The notes: generated by a model not told the origin, from the letters alone. Counted from the stretch's first letter, positions 1 to 9,302 are shown. The stretch is DNA of 64,000 nt from DASSBG01 sp963800395 (GCA_963800395.1 CAWDBD010000012.1:11003-75002), one strand, 5' to 3'. Numbers and translations: made by a program.

Positions 1-1587
1 GCTGCCATGCTCGGCCAGTTCACCCAGCACATCGCGCACCAGCTGCTCGACATTGGCGCCATCCAGCAGTGCGGGAATACGCCGCACGGTCACACCGGTC
101 GGACCATGGCAGTTCAGTTCCAGCCCCCATTCGGCCAGGGCACCGGCATGTTCTTCGGCAGCCAGCGCCTCGCGTTCGCTGACGGCGACCTGCTGAGGTA
201 CCAGCAGCATCTGTGAGCGCACGCTGTTGCTGGCCCTGTCGTTCTTGAAGCGCTCGTAGGTGATCCGCTCGTGTGCCGCATGCATGTCCACCAGCACCAT
301 GCCTCGCGCGGATTCGGCCAGGATATAGATACTCTTCAATTGCGCCACGGCATAGCCCAGGGGCGGCACGTCGTCATCGCTTTCCGGCAGCGCCCGGACG
401 CTTGCTGCCTCCTGTGCTGCAGTCGCACCCAGAATCGCCGCATAGTCATCCAGCGGCCGCTCGGCAACACCCAGTCTGAAGCGCGACTGCCCGGACCCGG
501 CAAATCCATGGCCGCGACCGGCACCGAGCGGTGCATCGCCTGTCGTGGCAGGCGTCATTGCCGCAGGGTGTTCATCCATGTTGCCGGCACGCGTTGCCGC
601 AAGCGCCTCGTGCAGGCTGCGATATACCAGCTGGTGCACCAGCTGCTGGTCACGAAAGCGAACTTCCTGCTTGGCCGGATGCACATTCACGTCGACACGC
701 GCAGGGTCCAGTTGCAGAAACAGCACGTAGGCCGGATGACGACCGTGAAACAGGACATCGGCGTAAGCCTGCCGGACTGCATGCGCCACCGTCTTGTCGC
801 GCACCAGGCGGCCGTTGACGAAAAAGTACTGTCGGTCGGCCTGGCTACGCGAGGCTGTCGGCAACCCGAGCCAGCCGCGCAAGGCAAGTCCGGCCGCCTG
901 CTGTTCGACAGCTCGGGTTTGCTGCAAAAACTCGTCGCCCAGGACCTCGGCCACCCTCCTTCCGCCATCCTCATCGGTGCCCACGGACTTGAAAAGACGC
1001 GTCAGCTTGCCGTTATGGGCAAGCCGGAACTCGACCCGCGGATGAGCCAGGGCAAGCGATCTCACCCGCTCATCGATATGCACATATTCGGTGCGTTCGG
1101 CGCGCAGGAACTTGCGCCGGGCCGGCACGTTGTGAAAGAGATCGCGGGCTTCGACACACGTACCGGCAGGATGCGCCGCCGGCCCCACCGCGCCGGGTCG
1201 GCCGGACTCGACATCGATGCGACTGGCATGTTCATCTTCGCCACGACGCGATGTCAGCGAGAAGCGCGACACCGAGGCCAGCGACGCCAGCGCCTCGCCG
1301 CGAAAACCCATGCTACCCACCCGTTCCAGTTCATCAAAACTGGCAATCTTGCTGGTTGCATGGGCAGCCACCGCCAACGGCAACTCGTCGGCTGCAATGC
1401 CGCAGCCATCATCGCGCACCCGGATCAGGCGTGCGCCGCCCGCCTCGACATCGATTTCGATCTTGTCGGCACCGGCGTCGAGGCTGTTTTCGACCAGTTC
1501 CTTGACTACCGACGCCGGGCGCTCGATCACCTCGCCGGCGGCGATCTGGTTGATCAGGGCAGTTTCCAGGGGACGGATCGTGGGCAT
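1..1587 (-). CDS. mutL: DNA mismatch repair protein MutL (3' end outside window)
   Basis: MutL is the dimeric GHKL ATPase that links MutS mismatch recognition to strand incision. The start ATG is at 1587 on the minus strand and the frame stays open to base 1, giving 529 codons. The N-terminus reads MPTIRPLETALINQIAAGEV and runs into the KELVENSLDAGA box (about residues 26-37), which is ATPase motif I with its Mg-binding Glu/Asn. The last residues visible (ANVEQLVRDVLGELAEHGS) belong to the C-terminal dimerisation domain, so I estimate that only 40-60 residues are missing. The middle linker is long and Pro/Ala-rich, as is usual for the family. No neighbour is visible on the 3' side. A long open frame on the opposite strand is a GC-rich shadow. 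Confidence 0.97.
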   Translation of the reverse strand, partial: MPTIRPLETALINQIAAGEVIERPASVVKELVENSLDAGADKIEIDVEAGGARLIRVRDDGCGIAADELPLAVAAHATSKIASFDELERVGSMGFRGEALASLASVSRFSLTSRRGEDEHASRIDVESGRPGAVGPAAHPAGTCVEARDLFHNVPARRKFLRAERTEYVHIDERVRSLALAHPRVEFRLAHNGKLTRLFKSVGTDEDGGRRVAEVLGDEFLQQTRAVEQQAAGLALRGWLGLPTASRSQADRQYFFVNGRLVRDKTVAHAVRQAYADVLFHGRHPAYVLFLQLDPARVDVNVHPAKQEVRFRDQQLVHQLVYRSLHEALAATRAGNMDEHPAAMTPATTGDAPLGAGRGHGFAGSGQSRFRLGVAERPLDDYAAILGATAAQEAASVRALPESDDDVPPLGYAVAQLKSIYILAESARGMVLVDMHAAHERITYERFKNDRASNSVRSQMLLVPQQVAVSEREALAAEEHAGALAEWGLELNCHGPTGVTVRRIPALLDGANVEQLVRDVLGELAEHGS

Positions 1588-1716
1588 TGTTCGGGCTCGG
1601 TTCAAGTGCGCATGATAACGTGATGTCAACGCTTGCGTAGCTGCAGCGTTGTCCAGCAGTGAAGGCCGAAGCGTGCTTCCGCGCCGAGCCCCGACCACAA
1701 AACAAGAGGTGTTGTC

Positions 1717-2124
1717 ATGAGCATTGTTCGCCGCATGATCCCCATGGCGCTGATGGCCGCGGCCCTGGTCGCACAAGCCGCCTGCGCCGCCGACACCAGG
1801 CCGGCCTACCAGCCCATCCGGCCCGTCTCCAACTGCCTGGATCTGAGCCACAGCCCCGAGGTGTATGCACCCAGCAACAAGCTGGTGATCGTCAAGACCG
1901 GGCCAAAATATTACCGTATCGATCTGGCCAATGACTGTGGCACGCTCAATGCCGGCACGCTCACGTTCCGGGTGGCCCAGGACAAGAAGAACATGCAACG
2001 CATGTGCGGCGAACTGGGCGACCAGGTCGTCAACCAGGATGGCATGCGCTGCGACGTCAGCAAGGTGACGATCCTGGACGAGCAGCAGTTCAAGGAACTG
2101 GAAGCGCAAAGCAAGGCGCGATAG
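1717..2124 (+). CDS. small secreted/periplasmic protein, DUF6491-like
   Basis: This 135-residue protein has a clear signal peptide (residues 1-24, Arg-Arg then MIPMALMAAALVAQ, AxA-type end at ACAA). The mature part has about 110 residues. It carries a KYYRIDLANDC segment, two further Cys (in RMCGEL and MRCDVS) and an acidic/Lys-rich C-terminus. The pattern (a Cys after NxxDL, then xYRIDLxxxC, then CxxxxVxxL) resembles the DUF6491 family common in Xanthomonadales, but I assign this from memory only. The start is supported by AAGAGGTG about 8 bases upstream. It is transcribed divergently from mutL and stands alone. Function is unknown. Confidence 0.75.
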   Translation: MSIVRRMIPMALMAAALVAQAACAADTRPAYQPIRPVSNCLDLSHSPEVYAPSNKLVIVKTGPKYYRIDLANDCGTLNAGTLTFRVAQDKKNMQRMCGELGDQVVNQDGMRCDVSKVTILDEQQFKELEAQSKAR

Positions 2125-2475
2125 GCCTGCTGCGCATGGCTAGTCGTGTAAACCCACCACGTTGTTCATTGGAATGCGGCTGATGTGCGCATGGATATCC
2201 GTCGTCAGCTCGTCATCCTGGACGCCGCGCAGCGGCGATCCGGACGCCCAGGCAGGATTGCCGAAAGCGAACATCGGCGTAGCCGATGGCCCGGAGGGTG
2301 AGCGACAGGATGTCGCGAATAACTCCATTTTGATTTTGATGAGTGGCGCCGTGAAGTGCAGTCAGGAACAAATGTCGATCCGCACGGGTTCCGGGAACCC
2401 GGCAATCGGGCTTCCTGCGCCAGTCCGCCTCTGTCTTGCAAACCGATAACACGAGTGGCTCCTGCGCAGGGTTGA
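2125..2475. other. 351-bp intergenic stretch with no supported gene
   Basis: This lies between the converging ends of the small secreted gene and rlmKL. Several short open frames cross it on both strands. One minus-strand frame (ending near 2140) reads NPAWASGSPLRGVQDDELT and looks somewhat protein-like, which could be a decayed gene, but I recognise no family and see no ribosome site. No T-tailed hairpin was found. Confidence 0.4.
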
Positions 2476-4668
2476 TCAGTTCCCCTGAGCTGGGGACTCA
2501 TGCTCCTGTGGCGGTCTCGGTCGCAGGACCCAGCAGCCGTGGATGCCTGGGTTGCGGCTGAAGTCGAAGGGGATGCTGGCCGCCGACCAGTCTTCGATGG
2601 TGTAACGTTCCTCCAGTGCGGCCGCATCCAGACGAAAGCGGCGAGCATTGTTGGAGAAAACCAGCACGCCGTCATCGTCGAGGATATCGTGGCAGGCCAT
2701 GAGCAGCCGCACATGATCGCGCTGCACATCGAAGTCCTCGGCGCGTGCCGAATTGGAAAAGGTCGGCGGGTCGACAAAGATCAGGCCGTAGCAGAATTCG
2801 GCCGCCTGCAGAAAATCGAACACATCGGCCTGAGCCAGCTTGTGCGTGCGTCCTTCAAAGCCATTGCGGGCCAGGTTTTGCGCCGCCCACTGCAGGTAGG
2901 TCGCCGACAGATCGACGCTGGTCGTCGATGCCGCACCGCCGGCGGCGGCGTGAACACTGGCGGTGCCAGTGTAGGCAAACAGATTCAGGAAATGGCGACC
3001 CTGGGCCAGCTCGCGCAAGCGCGCCCTGACCCGGCGATGATCCAGAAAAAGCCCGGTATCGATGTGGTCACGCAGATTGACCCGCAGGACCAGCCCGTCC
3101 TCGACCACCTCCAGCCATTCATCGCGCTTGTGGAAGTCGGCGTAGCGCGAACCACCCTTGCCACGCCGCCGGGTCTTCATCACGACATGCTCGGCCGGCA
3201 CATCAAACTGCTCGCGCAGCACACGGCGCATGTCACCCATGCGCTGCCGCGCCAGCTGCTGGGGCACTTCGGCCGGCGGCTGGTATTCCTGGACATGCAG
3301 CCAGGTTTCCAGCGCGTGCCGGGGCTGGCCGGCAGGACGGGCGTGGTAGACATCCACGGCAGCCGCGTACTCGGGCAGGTCACGATCGTAAAGGCGATAG
3401 CAGCCGATGCCCTCACGCTTCAGCCGCCGCTGCAGGTGATGCTGATTCTTCTTCAGCCGGTTGGCAAGCATCTGCGCGGCCTCCGACAAGGGCTTGGGCT
3501 CACGCACCGGTGCCGGCGCCAGATCGATCAGCAGCAGGCGACACTCCAGTGCGCCATTGAACAGCTGGTAGTGCTTGTGCGCACGCAGGCCGAGTGCATG
3601 GCCGAGTTCGGTGTCACTGATGATGATGGCAGCCTGCCAGTCAGTGAATCGCTGGCGCAGACGGTCACCCAGACGCCGGTACAGATCACGCATGTCATCG
3701 TCCGCACCAAGGCGTTCGCCATAGGGCGGGTTGCACACCACCAGACCATGGTTGCTTGCACCCTCGGGCACCTGCGCCCAGGCCACATCATGTTTTGCCA
3801 GCTGCATGAACCCGGCAACACCGGCCGCCTGCGCATTGCGCTTGGCTGCCGCCAGCGCCTGGCTGTCGTGATCGCTGCCGAAGAACACGGGCTTGAGCTT
3901 GCGCAGCCCCTCCTCGGCGCGCGCTGCTGCAGCATCGTGCAAGCCTTGCCACAGGTCGGCGTCATGGCCGCGCCAGGCGGTGAACCCGAATCGTTCCCGT
4001 CCCAGGCCCGGTGCCACGTCGGCTGCCATCAAGGCACCTTCGATCAGCAAGGTTGCCGAGCCGCACATCGGATCCACCAGCATGCCGCCAGCGGCGTGGA
4101 TTGTCCGCCAGTCGGCTCGAATCAGCATCGCTGCCGCCAGGTTTTCCTTCAGCGGTGCGCTGACACGGCTGGTACGCCAGCCACGCCGGTGCAGCGATTC
4201 GCCGGAAAGGTCCAGCGACAGGATGGCGCGATTGCGCTTGAGAAAGAGATTGAGACGAATATCCGGTGATTCCAGATCTACCGAGGGGCGCTCGCCGCAA
4301 CGCTCGCGGAACTGGTCGACCACCGCATCCTTGACCCGCTGCGCGGCAAACCGGCTGTGATCGACATGGCTCTGCACGCACACCGCGTCAACCGCCATGC
4401 TGGCGTCGCTGTGCATGTGCCGGCCCCAGTCGACCTGCCCCACCTCGCTGGCGAGAACGTCGGCATCGGGCGCATCAAACTCGGCCAGAGGCAGCAAGAT
4501 GCGACTGGCCAGGCGCGATTCCAGACAGGCGCGATAGGCGGTTTGCAGATCACCGGAAAAATGCACGCCAGCACGTGCCTCGTGCACCTCGCTGGCACCC
4601 AGCGCACTCAGCTCATCGCGCAGCAGATATTCGAGCCCCTTGCTGCAACTGGCGAAGAAATCCCTCAA
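2476..4668 (-). CDS. rlmKL: bifunctional 23S rRNA methyltransferase RlmKL
   Basis: This fused enzyme makes m2G2445 (RlmL half) and m7G2069 (RlmK half) in 23S rRNA. The 730 residues contain an N-terminal ferredoxin-like/THUMP region (about 1-160), a first Rossmann methyltransferase with VDPMCGSAT and the catalytic NPPYGERLG motif, and a second SAM domain with NLFAYTGTASVHAAAGG and VDPPTFSNS. Length matches the E. coli fusion (702). The start is taken as TTG at 4668: the protein then begins MRDFFASCSKGLEYLLRDEL, aligning with the known N-terminus, and TTG overlaps the TGA of the upstream hydrolase gene (TTGA). Translational coupling is therefore likely. It is the third gene of a minus-strand group with icd and the hydrolase. 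Confidence 0.95.
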   Translation of the reverse strand: MRDFFASCSKGLEYLLRDELSALGASEVHEARAGVHFSGDLQTAYRACLESRLASRILLPLAEFDAPDADVLASEVGQVDWGRHMHSDASMAVDAVCVQSHVDHSRFAAQRVKDAVVDQFRERCGERPSVDLESPDIRLNLFLKRNRAILSLDLSGESLHRRGWRTSRVSAPLKENLAAAMLIRADWRTIHAAGGMLVDPMCGSATLLIEGALMAADVAPGLGRERFGFTAWRGHDADLWQGLHDAAAARAEEGLRKLKPVFFGSDHDSQALAAAKRNAQAAGVAGFMQLAKHDVAWAQVPEGASNHGLVVCNPPYGERLGADDDMRDLYRRLGDRLRQRFTDWQAAIIISDTELGHALGLRAHKHYQLFNGALECRLLLIDLAPAPVREPKPLSEAAQMLANRLKKNQHHLQRRLKREGIGCYRLYDRDLPEYAAAVDVYHARPAGQPRHALETWLHVQEYQPPAEVPQQLARQRMGDMRRVLREQFDVPAEHVVMKTRRRGKGGSRYADFHKRDEWLEVVEDGLVLRVNLRDHIDTGLFLDHRRVRARLRELAQGRHFLNLFAYTGTASVHAAAGGAASTTSVDLSATYLQWAAQNLARNGFEGRTHKLAQADVFDFLQAAEFCYGLIFVDPPTFSNSARAEDFDVQRDHVRLLMACHDILDDDGVLVFSNNARRFRLDAAALEERYTIEDWSAASIPFDFSRNPGIHGCWVLRPRPPQEHESPAQGN

Positions 4669-5192
4669 CCGGGCTGCCCGATGCGCTGGAGAAACAGCGC
4701 AAACTGCGCTGCGATCCAGTCGACATGATCGGCCAGACGGTGACCATCGGCAACCATCATCAGGTCAAGGCCGCGCTGACGTGCCAGGTCCCAGACCGTA
4801 TGCGCCGGGCAACGGTCATCCGCATAACCATGCACGAGTGTGGTCGGAACACCCGCACGCAGATCAAATGGCTTTTCGAAATCCGGCATCATGACCGGCA
4901 CGGCCAACAGGAACAGGCCGATGCAATCCACCTCGCGTGACACCAGACCGGACACGAACGAGCCCATGCTGGAACCGGCCAGCACAAGGGGCGCATCAAC
5001 GTCATCGCACAGGGCCTGCAACTGGCGGCAGCGCGGCTCCACGGCGGGGCCCAGTCCGTGGGCATCATGCTCGCGATAGTCGGGGCGCAGTGCCGTCCAG
5101 CCCTGACGCTCGGCAGCGGCCGCCATGGCGCTGGTCTTGGTCGCCTCGGGACCGCTCTCGAAGCCGTGCGACAGGATGACGGTACCGGCCAT
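4665..5192 (-). CDS. small alpha/beta-hydrolase (YqiA/esterase-like)
   Basis: This 175-residue cytosolic protein starts AGTVILSHGFESGPEATKTS, the short SHGxxSGPxxxK opening of small single-domain hydrolases. It carries the nucleophile elbow LAGSSMGSFVS (Ser in GSSMG), an Asp in the VHGYADDRCP loop and a late His (MVADGHRLADH), giving a complete Ser-Asp-His triad. There is no signal peptide. Its start ATG is 2 bases after the icd stop, and its stop overlaps the rlmKL start, so the three genes are probably one transcript. The substrate cannot be told from sequence; esterase or acyl-hydrolase activity is an inference from the fold. Confidence 0.85.
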   Translation of the reverse strand: MAGTVILSHGFESGPEATKTSAMAAAAERQGWTALRPDYREHDAHGLGPAVEPRCRQLQALCDDVDAPLVLAGSSMGSFVSGLVSREVDCIGLFLLAVPVMMPDFEKPFDLRAGVPTTLVHGYADDRCPAHTVWDLARQRGLDLMMVADGHRLADHVDWIAAQFALFLQRIGQPG

Positions 5193-5194
5193 GA

Positions 5195-6199
5195 TCAGAT
5201 ACGCTCGATCAGTGCGTCGGTGAAGCTGCGTGTGGTGCCCTTGCCACCAAGATCCGGCGTGGTCCGGTCGCCTTCACTGAGTGTCGTGCGGATGGCCTGG
5301 CGCAGGCGCTGCGCATTGTCGTTCTGGCCCATGTGATCGAGCATGCTGGCCGTCGCAAGAAGAATCGCGCAGGGGTTGGCGACACCCTGCCCGGCGATAT
5401 CCGGGGCCGAGCCGTGCACCGCCTCGAAGATGGCGATGCCGTGGCCGATATTGGCACCCGGTGCCAGCCCCAGGCCACCAATCAGACCTGCGCACAGGTC
5501 GGAGATGATATCGCCGAACAAATTGGTGGTCACAATCACGTCGAAACGGTCCGGATCCATCACCAGTTGCATGCAGGTGTTGTCGACAATCAGCTCGTTG
5601 CACTCGATCTCCGGGTACTCGGCGGCAATCTCGCGCGCCACCTTCAGAAACAGGCCCGAGGTGGTCTTCATGATATTGGCCTTGTGCACCACCGTGACCT
5701 TCTTGCGCCCGAGCCTGCGCGCCATGTCGAAGGCGTAGCGCACGATGCGATCGGAACTGCGGCGGGTCACCTGGATGATCGAACGGGCGGTTTCGCCGTC
5801 CTCGGACAGTGTCTGCTCCTCGGAGCGGTAGGCGCCCTCGGTGTTCTCGCGTACCGTGATGATGTCGATATTGTCGTAGCGCGCCCGGGTCCCCGGAAAG
5901 GTGATGGCCGGACGCACATTGGCGAAAAGGTCGAATCGGCGTCGCAACTCCACGTTGAGCGATGAAAACCCGCCACCCACCGGGGTGGTCAACGGTCCCT
6001 TGAGCGCCAGACCGTGCTTCTCTATGGCGTCCAGGGTGGCCTGCGGCAGCAGCTCGCCACAGCTCTCGCGGGCGGCCATGCCAGCCTCGACATAGTCATA
6101 CTCCAGCCCGCATTCGAGTGCATCGAGTACGCGAATGCTGGCATCGACGATTTCCGGCCCGATACCGTCGCCACGAATCACCGCTATCTTGCGCGTCAT
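5195..6199 (-). CDS. icd: NAD-dependent isocitrate dehydrogenase (isopropylmalate-DH family)
   Basis: This is a beta-decarboxylating dehydrogenase of 334 residues for isocitrate to 2-oxoglutarate in the TCA cycle. Visible family features are IRGDGIGPEI at the start, the substrate-binding RENTEGAYRSE, the VHKANIMKTTSG segment, TNLFGDIISDLCAG with the metal Asp residues, and HGSAPDIAGQGVANP at the cofactor site. Sequence and length fit the short NAD-type IDH of xanthomonads rather than the 420-residue NADP enzyme; isopropylmalate or homoisocitrate dehydrogenase is the main alternative. An ATG 16 codons upstream exists, but I choose ATG 6199 because AAGGAG lies 9 bases before it and MTRKIAVIRGDG is the usual N-terminus. 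It is the first gene of the minus-strand operon. Confidence 0.9.
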   Translation of the reverse strand: MTRKIAVIRGDGIGPEIVDASIRVLDALECGLEYDYVEAGMAARESCGELLPQATLDAIEKHGLALKGPLTTPVGGGFSSLNVELRRRFDLFANVRPAITFPGTRARYDNIDIITVRENTEGAYRSEEQTLSEDGETARSIIQVTRRSSDRIVRYAFDMARRLGRKKVTVVHKANIMKTTSGLFLKVAREIAAEYPEIECNELIVDNTCMQLVMDPDRFDVIVTTNLFGDIISDLCAGLIGGLGLAPGANIGHGIAIFEAVHGSAPDIAGQGVANPCAILLATASMLDHMGQNDNAQRLRQAIRTTLSEGDRTTPDLGGKGTTRSFTDALIERI

Positions 6200-6260
6200 G
6201 GGCGCTTGCTCCTTGAAAGCTCTACAGAACCGCACATTATCCTTCACCAGGCATCACAGG

Positions 6261-6266
6261 TACAAT
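6261..6266 (+). promoter_or_regulatory. TACAAT -10 box placing +1 at the start codon (leaderless candidate)
   Basis: TACAAT is followed by exactly six bases and then the ATG at 6273. Transcription would therefore begin at or next to the start codon, and there is no Shine-Dalgarno sequence upstream. The -35 match (TTATCC with an 18-base spacer) is weak. The same arrangement precedes parC. Confidence 0.45.
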
Positions 6267-6272
6267 GTCGGC

Positions 6273-7364
6273 ATGTTTTCATTCCGACTTGCCCTCATCC
6301 TGATCGCCTTTGCGCCGTTGGCTGTGCCCGCGCAGGATGCGCCTGTGCGGATCCGGGATATCAACGCAAATGCCGACGGCACGCGTATCACGGGCACCTG
6401 GCCGACATCCTGCCAGCCGGCCTTGCGCACATGGAGCCACAGCAGCGCGGGCCGCATGGACATCCTGCTGGCTGACAATGCCAGCCATTGTGCGCTGGGC
6501 GCCCACCCGTTCTCGCTGGAAGTGTCCGAGCGCGAGCAGTTCTCGCCCGTGCTGCCGTCGGATCAGGTCAGCCCGATCCACGTGTTCGCGGCGCGCGGCA
6601 GTGACAAGCCGGAGCTGGTGGGTTTTGCCCTGCGCAGCAAGCAGGTGCCTGCCATCAGCCCCGACTCCGGATTCTGGTGGCCGCAGGGCGCCGATGATGG
6701 CAGCGGCAACGTGCTCAGCCTGGAATTGCAGGGCAACACGCTGGGCATTGCCCTGCTCAGTCACGACGACCTGAGCGGCGCGCCGGTGTGGTACTTCGGC
6801 ACCAGCGAGCTGCAGGGCCAGACAGCCCATGCATCACTGAGCCGGCTCGAAGATGGCAGTTCGCCCTTCTTCGGCATGCGGGTGCAGCCCATACCGCAAC
6901 CCGGGGTAACCGTCGACATCGCCTTTTCATCCAGCACCAGCGCACGCGTCTGGTTGAGCCGCCCCAGCCCGCTGCGGCCCGGCACACTGGAGCTGGCGAC
7001 CATGCACTTTGCCCGTCGCAGCTTCAGCAAGGATGCGCAGCCGCAACAGTGGCAGGGAACCTGGCTGGTGGCACGCGATGCGCCTGCGGACGATACCGCG
7101 TCCGCTGACAGCTGGCCCAGCCGTCTGGACTTTTCTGCCAGCCAGCAGATCGCCAGACGACACGTGCGTCTGATCGGCCGCCAGGGTGACTTTGCCCTGG
7201 ATTGCAGCAACGCCAAAGATGGCCATGGCACGGCACAGCAGTGCACGCTGCACGACGCGGCTGGCAACACCCTGGCCCGCTTTGACCAGGTTGGCCTGGA
7301 TCGACTCGATGGCCAGGACACCCAGGGCCATGCCGTCGTGCTGCTGCGACCACGCACCCGATAA
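6273..7364 (+). CDS. secreted protein of unknown function
   Basis: This 363-residue protein has a signal peptide (MFSFRLALILIAFAPLAVPA, cleavage before QDAP). The mature part is rich in beta-type segments and has a TWPTSCQPALRTW motif and two later Cys (DCSN, QQCTLHD) that could form a disulfide. GFWWPQGADDGSGNVLSLELQG and PVWYFGTSELQG resemble repeats often seen in secreted proteins of Lysobacterales, but no catalytic motif is evident. I place the start at the ATG in front of the signal peptide; an earlier in-frame ATG would begin inside icd on the opposite strand. It is divergent from icd. No function is proposed. Confidence 0.75.
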   Translation: MFSFRLALILIAFAPLAVPAQDAPVRIRDINANADGTRITGTWPTSCQPALRTWSHSSAGRMDILLADNASHCALGAHPFSLEVSEREQFSPVLPSDQVSPIHVFAARGSDKPELVGFALRSKQVPAISPDSGFWWPQGADDGSGNVLSLELQGNTLGIALLSHDDLSGAPVWYFGTSELQGQTAHASLSRLEDGSSPFFGMRVQPIPQPGVTVDIAFSSSTSARVWLSRPSPLRPGTLELATMHFARRSFSKDAQPQQWQGTWLVARDAPADDTASADSWPSRLDFSASQQIARRHVRLIGRQGDFALDCSNAKDGHGTAQQCTLHDAAGNTLARFDQVGLDRLDGQDTQGHAVVLLRPRTR

Positions 7365-7582
7365 GGACCTTCGGCCAGGCCCCAGGCCTTGTCCCCGGGC
7401 ATGAGTAGTGGCTGAACCCTGCGCATGCGGCAACCGGGGATCTCACGCCCACAGATTGCGGATCTCCACATCGCACCACGTCCACATGTCGTAACGCCGC
7501 GTGAATGCCGGTCACGGCATACTGGTCGCACACCACCCGGCTGGGCTATGTTTGTGGCCGCCATGAATCTGTCTGACTACTG

Positions 7583-9190
7583 ATGAAATCACGCCTTCTG
7601 ACCACCGCACTGATCGCGCTTGTGAGTACAGCTACCTGCGCCCAGAATACCGATCTGCCACAGCTCGGCAGCTCTGCCGATACCGTGCTGTCACCCCAGG
7701 ATGCACGCCAGGTCGGTGCCAGCATGCTGCACCAGATGCGTGCGCTGGACATGGTGCTGGACGACCCGCTGCTGCACCAGTACATCAATGACCTGGGATA
7801 CCGGCTGGTATCGCAAAGCACCTTCCCCAAGGACATGAAGTTCACCTTCTTCGTGGTCCGTGACAAGACCATCAACGCCTTTGCCGCACCCGGCGGCTAC
7901 ATCGGCGTCAACACCGGCCTGATCAGCGCCACCCGCAACGAAAGCGAGCTGGCCGGCGTGCTGGCCCACGAAATTGCGCATATCACCCAGCATCACATTC
8001 AGCGCTCGGTCGAGGACGCCAGCAAGATGGCCCCACTGGCCGCACTGGTCATGCTGGGTGCCGTGCTGGCATCCCAGGGCAGCAACAGCGGGGACGCCGC
8101 ACCGGCCGTGATCGCCGGAGGCCTGGGCGCCATCAGTCAGCGACAGATCAACTTCACCCGCAAGGACGAAGCGGAAGCTGATCGCGTCGGCATCGAAACC
8201 CTGGCCAAGGCCGGATTCGACCCCGAAGGCATGGCCGGCTTCTTCAGCCGCATGGAAACGTTGCTCAGGCCCGGCAATGGTGGTGACCAGACCCCGGATC
8301 TGTTGCGCACCCATCCGGTCACCACTGATCGCATCAGTGAGGCCAAGGCCCGCGCCCATACGATCGAGTTGCAGGAAGAGAAGAACCCCAGGCATGTGCT
8401 CGGGGAACAGCTGCAGTGGGACAGCACCGTGGCCCCGGTGCCCTACCTCAAGTCACACAGCACCTTGTCTTCGCTGACCGAAAAAGCCGACAGGTCCACC
8501 AGCAAGCTCAATTACGAGCTCATGCGCGAACGTGCCCGGGTACTGGCCTCCAGCACGCCACAGGAGACGCAGCAGTACTACGCCGGCAACCTGCAAGGCA
8601 ACAAGGACTTCGCCAGCACAGCCACGCGCTACGGCTATGCCCTGGCACTGATTCGCAACAGCAAGGCGGACAAGGCGATCAGCGAGCTCGACCCATTGCT
8701 CAAACAGCAGCCGCAAAACACCGCCCTGCGCATGGCCCTCGCCGACGCCCGTCTGCATGCTGGCCAGCGCGAGAAGGCACTTGCCGACTACGCCGCGCTG
8801 AAGCAGGCCATGCCGCAAAATCATGCCATCGCCGAAGCCTACGCCAGCGCCCTGCTGACAAACGGCAAATCCGACTCGGCCAGCAAGGCCGCCGAGGTGC
8901 TGCGCCCGCTGCTGGACGAGGAAATCGACGAGCCCACCCTGTACCGCACCTACGGCCGCGCCTGCTCGCTGTCAGGCCAGGACATCCGCGCCGCCGAAGC
9001 CTACGCCGATGCCACTTACCTGTCCGGCCGCGCCAGCGATGCCCTGCAGCAACTGCAGCGTCTGCTCGAGCGCAAGGACCTCAATTACTACCAGCGCGCC
9101 CGCATCCAGGCCCGGATCGACTACCTCACCCCGATCGTGCTGGAACTGCGCCGCCGTGGCATCAAGCCCGAACAGCAAGGCATCGGCTGA
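7583..9190 (+). CDS. bepA: BepA-type periplasmic M48 metalloprotease with TPR repeats
   Basis: BepA-family proteases survey outer-membrane assembly: they help LptD mature and degrade stalled OMPs at the BAM complex. The 535-residue protein has a signal peptide (about 1-20, ending TATCA). Its M48 zinc protease domain carries HEIAH at residues 129-133 and the third ligand Glu in RKDEAEADRVG (about 196). An Ala-rich loop, seen in the family as the active-site plug region, lies between. From about residue 330 the sequence becomes TPR-like helical repeats (NTALRMALADARLHAGQREK, NHAIAEAYASALLTNGKSDS). Length is close to E. coli BepA (487). It is monocistronic, with an upstream gap of 218 bp. Confidence 0.92.
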   Translation: MKSRLLTTALIALVSTATCAQNTDLPQLGSSADTVLSPQDARQVGASMLHQMRALDMVLDDPLLHQYINDLGYRLVSQSTFPKDMKFTFFVVRDKTINAFAAPGGYIGVNTGLISATRNESELAGVLAHEIAHITQHHIQRSVEDASKMAPLAALVMLGAVLASQGSNSGDAAPAVIAGGLGAISQRQINFTRKDEAEADRVGIETLAKAGFDPEGMAGFFSRMETLLRPGNGGDQTPDLLRTHPVTTDRISEAKARAHTIELQEEKNPRHVLGEQLQWDSTVAPVPYLKSHSTLSSLTEKADRSTSKLNYELMRERARVLASSTPQETQQYYAGNLQGNKDFASTATRYGYALALIRNSKADKAISELDPLLKQQPQNTALRMALADARLHAGQREKALADYAALKQAMPQNHAIAEAYASALLTNGKSDSASKAAEVLRPLLDEEIDEPTLYRTYGRACSLSGQDIRAAEAYADATYLSGRASDALQQLQRLLERKDLNYYQRARIQARIDYLTPIVLELRRRGIKPEQQGIG

Positions 9191-9226
9191 AGCGGCAAGG
9201 CCGCCAGCATGTCGCCGGAGTGAAAG

Positions 9227-9302
9227 TGGTGCCGGCACCAAGAGTCGAACTCGGGACCTACTGATTACAAATCAGTTGCTCTACCAACTGAGCTATACCG
9301 GC
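9227..9302 (-). tRNA. tRNA-Thr (anticodon UGU)
   Basis: Read on the minus strand from 9302, the sequence folds into a full cloverleaf. The acceptor GCCGGTA pairs with TGCCGGC, the D-arm is GCTCAGTTGGTAGAGC, and the anticodon stem ACTGA/TCAGT holds the loop TTTGTAA with anticodon TGT. The T-arm is CCGAG-TTCGACT-CTTGG, and the discriminator A and CCA are encoded. Length is 76. The identity follows from the anticodon. Confidence 0.98.

Noticed and set aside
271..1623. 450-codon open frame on the plus strand opposite mutL
   Set aside because: It is antisense to the conserved MutL frame, has no domain, and is rich in His/Arg/Gln as expected from the complement of GC-rich codons.
2140..2452. Short minus-strand frames in the gap before rlmKL
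   Set aside because: Some segments look protein-like but frames are short, no start signal is present and no family could be named; kept only as a gap note.
2500..4269. 589-codon plus-strand frame opposite rlmKL
   Set aside because: Antisense shadow of a clearly conserved gene; no recognisable motif or ribosome site.
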